The notes under the pieces: model-generated | Database searches by the model: none | What the model was told of the DNA's origin: nothing | The model's input: the letters and a program-made list of their open reading frames with translations, nothing else | Assembly: GCA_002505355.1 (NCBI GenBank) | Contig: DAUW01000123.1 | Location: 1-6,361, forward strand | DNA: 6,361 bases | Direction: 5' to 3' | DNA from: Euryarchaeota archaeon UBA229 | Lineage (GTDB): Archaea; Thermoplasmatota; Poseidoniia; Poseidoniales; Poseidoniaceae | Shown here: piece by piece, positions 6,284-6,361 of the stretch | How the letters are laid out: each line of letters opens with the position of its first letter | Position numbering within the stretch: the first letter of the stretch is position 1 | Position numbers and translations under genes: made by a program

Positions 6284-6304
6284 CGCCCCCGGGGGGGGGA
6301 GGCG
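6284..6304 (+). repeat. GC-rich hairpin containing a C5/G9 run
   Basis: CGCCCCC (6284-6290) can pair with GGG-A-GGCG (6297-6304, with A6300 bulged), giving a 7-bp GC stem with an all-G loop. The core is five C followed by nine G, far more GC-rich than the rest of the window. There is no T-tract directly after it, so it is not a standard terminator for either domain of life. It could be part of a structured RNA, a slippage-prone tract or a sequencing artefact. Confidence 0.4.
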
Positions 6305-6344
6305 GTGTAATCTTTGGGTGAAGGAATCAAACTGCCGGTAATCA

Positions 6345-6361
6345 ATGGACTGGGACGTACT
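6345..6361 (+). CDS. Possible start of a further gene, cut by the window end
   Basis: ATG at 6345 opens a frame reading MDWDV and then a leucine-type partial codon before the window ends. An in-frame TAA (6339-6341) lies just upstream, so nothing longer precedes it. GGTAAT at 6337-6342 is a near match to the GGTGAT ribosome site but is only 2 nt from the ATG. The first nine bases, ATGGACTGG, equal those of the regulator gene at 45. This is only weak support, and no product can be named. Confidence 0.25.

Noticed and set aside
6284..6311. Intrinsic terminator after the lipoprotein gene
   Set aside because: The GC hairpin has no T-run directly after it, and archaeal termination usually relies on T-tracts without a hairpin.
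6255..6361. tRNA gene in the GC-rich tail
   Set aside because: A GTTCG string at 6281 looks like part of a T-loop, but no acceptor stem, anticodon arm or matching 3' end can be folded around it on either strand.

Overview
The window reads as a marine euryarchaeal-type genome fragment, most plausibly Poseidoniia / Marine Group II or a relative. This placement is inferred from gene content and signals, not proven. The evidence is a TrmB-type regulator with a PLD-like domain, an archaeal TATA box about 27 nt upstream of a start codon that has no leader, Shine-Dalgarno sites of the GGTGA type, a lipobox lipoprotein, and moderate GC content. All genes lie on the + strand and are tightly packed. 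There is no gene-free stretch above 120 bases, and no mobile element, CRISPR array or recognisable tRNA.

Layout: (1) 45-1427, a three-part regulator with a TrmB-like winged helix, a PLD-like TrmB effector domain and a V4R-like C-terminal domain. (2) 1471-2703, an ABC1/UbiB/COQ8-family atypical kinase. (3) 2712-3950, an FAD-dependent amine-oxidase/CrtI-fold oxidoreductase of unknown substrate, 8 nt after the kinase. (4) 4025-5638, a CrtI-type phytoene/carotenoid desaturase with its own probable promoter; a TATA-like box at 3995-4002 predicts a leaderless mRNA starting at the ATG. (5) 5628-6245, a thioredoxin-fold lipoprotein overlapping the end of crtI. (6) 6246-6361, a tail with a C5/G9 run, a possible structured element and perhaps the first codons of another gene at 6345.

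A coherent but inferred reading is an isoprenoid/carotenoid or quinone-related membrane lipid redox locus. The regulator carries a domain family that often binds small hydrophobic ligands. The ABC1-family kinase belongs to a group tied to prenyl-quinone biology in bacteria and mitochondria and to plastoglobule lipids, including carotenoids, in plants. Two different flavoenzymes of the desaturase superfamily follow. The most interesting points are the TrmB-PLD-V4R fusion beside crtI, three CTGWCAT half-sites laid over the crtI promoter and start codon, and the ABC1 kinase plus two flavoenzymes cassette. No crtB, crtY, blh or rhodopsin gene is visible, so the pathway cannot be completed from this window alone.
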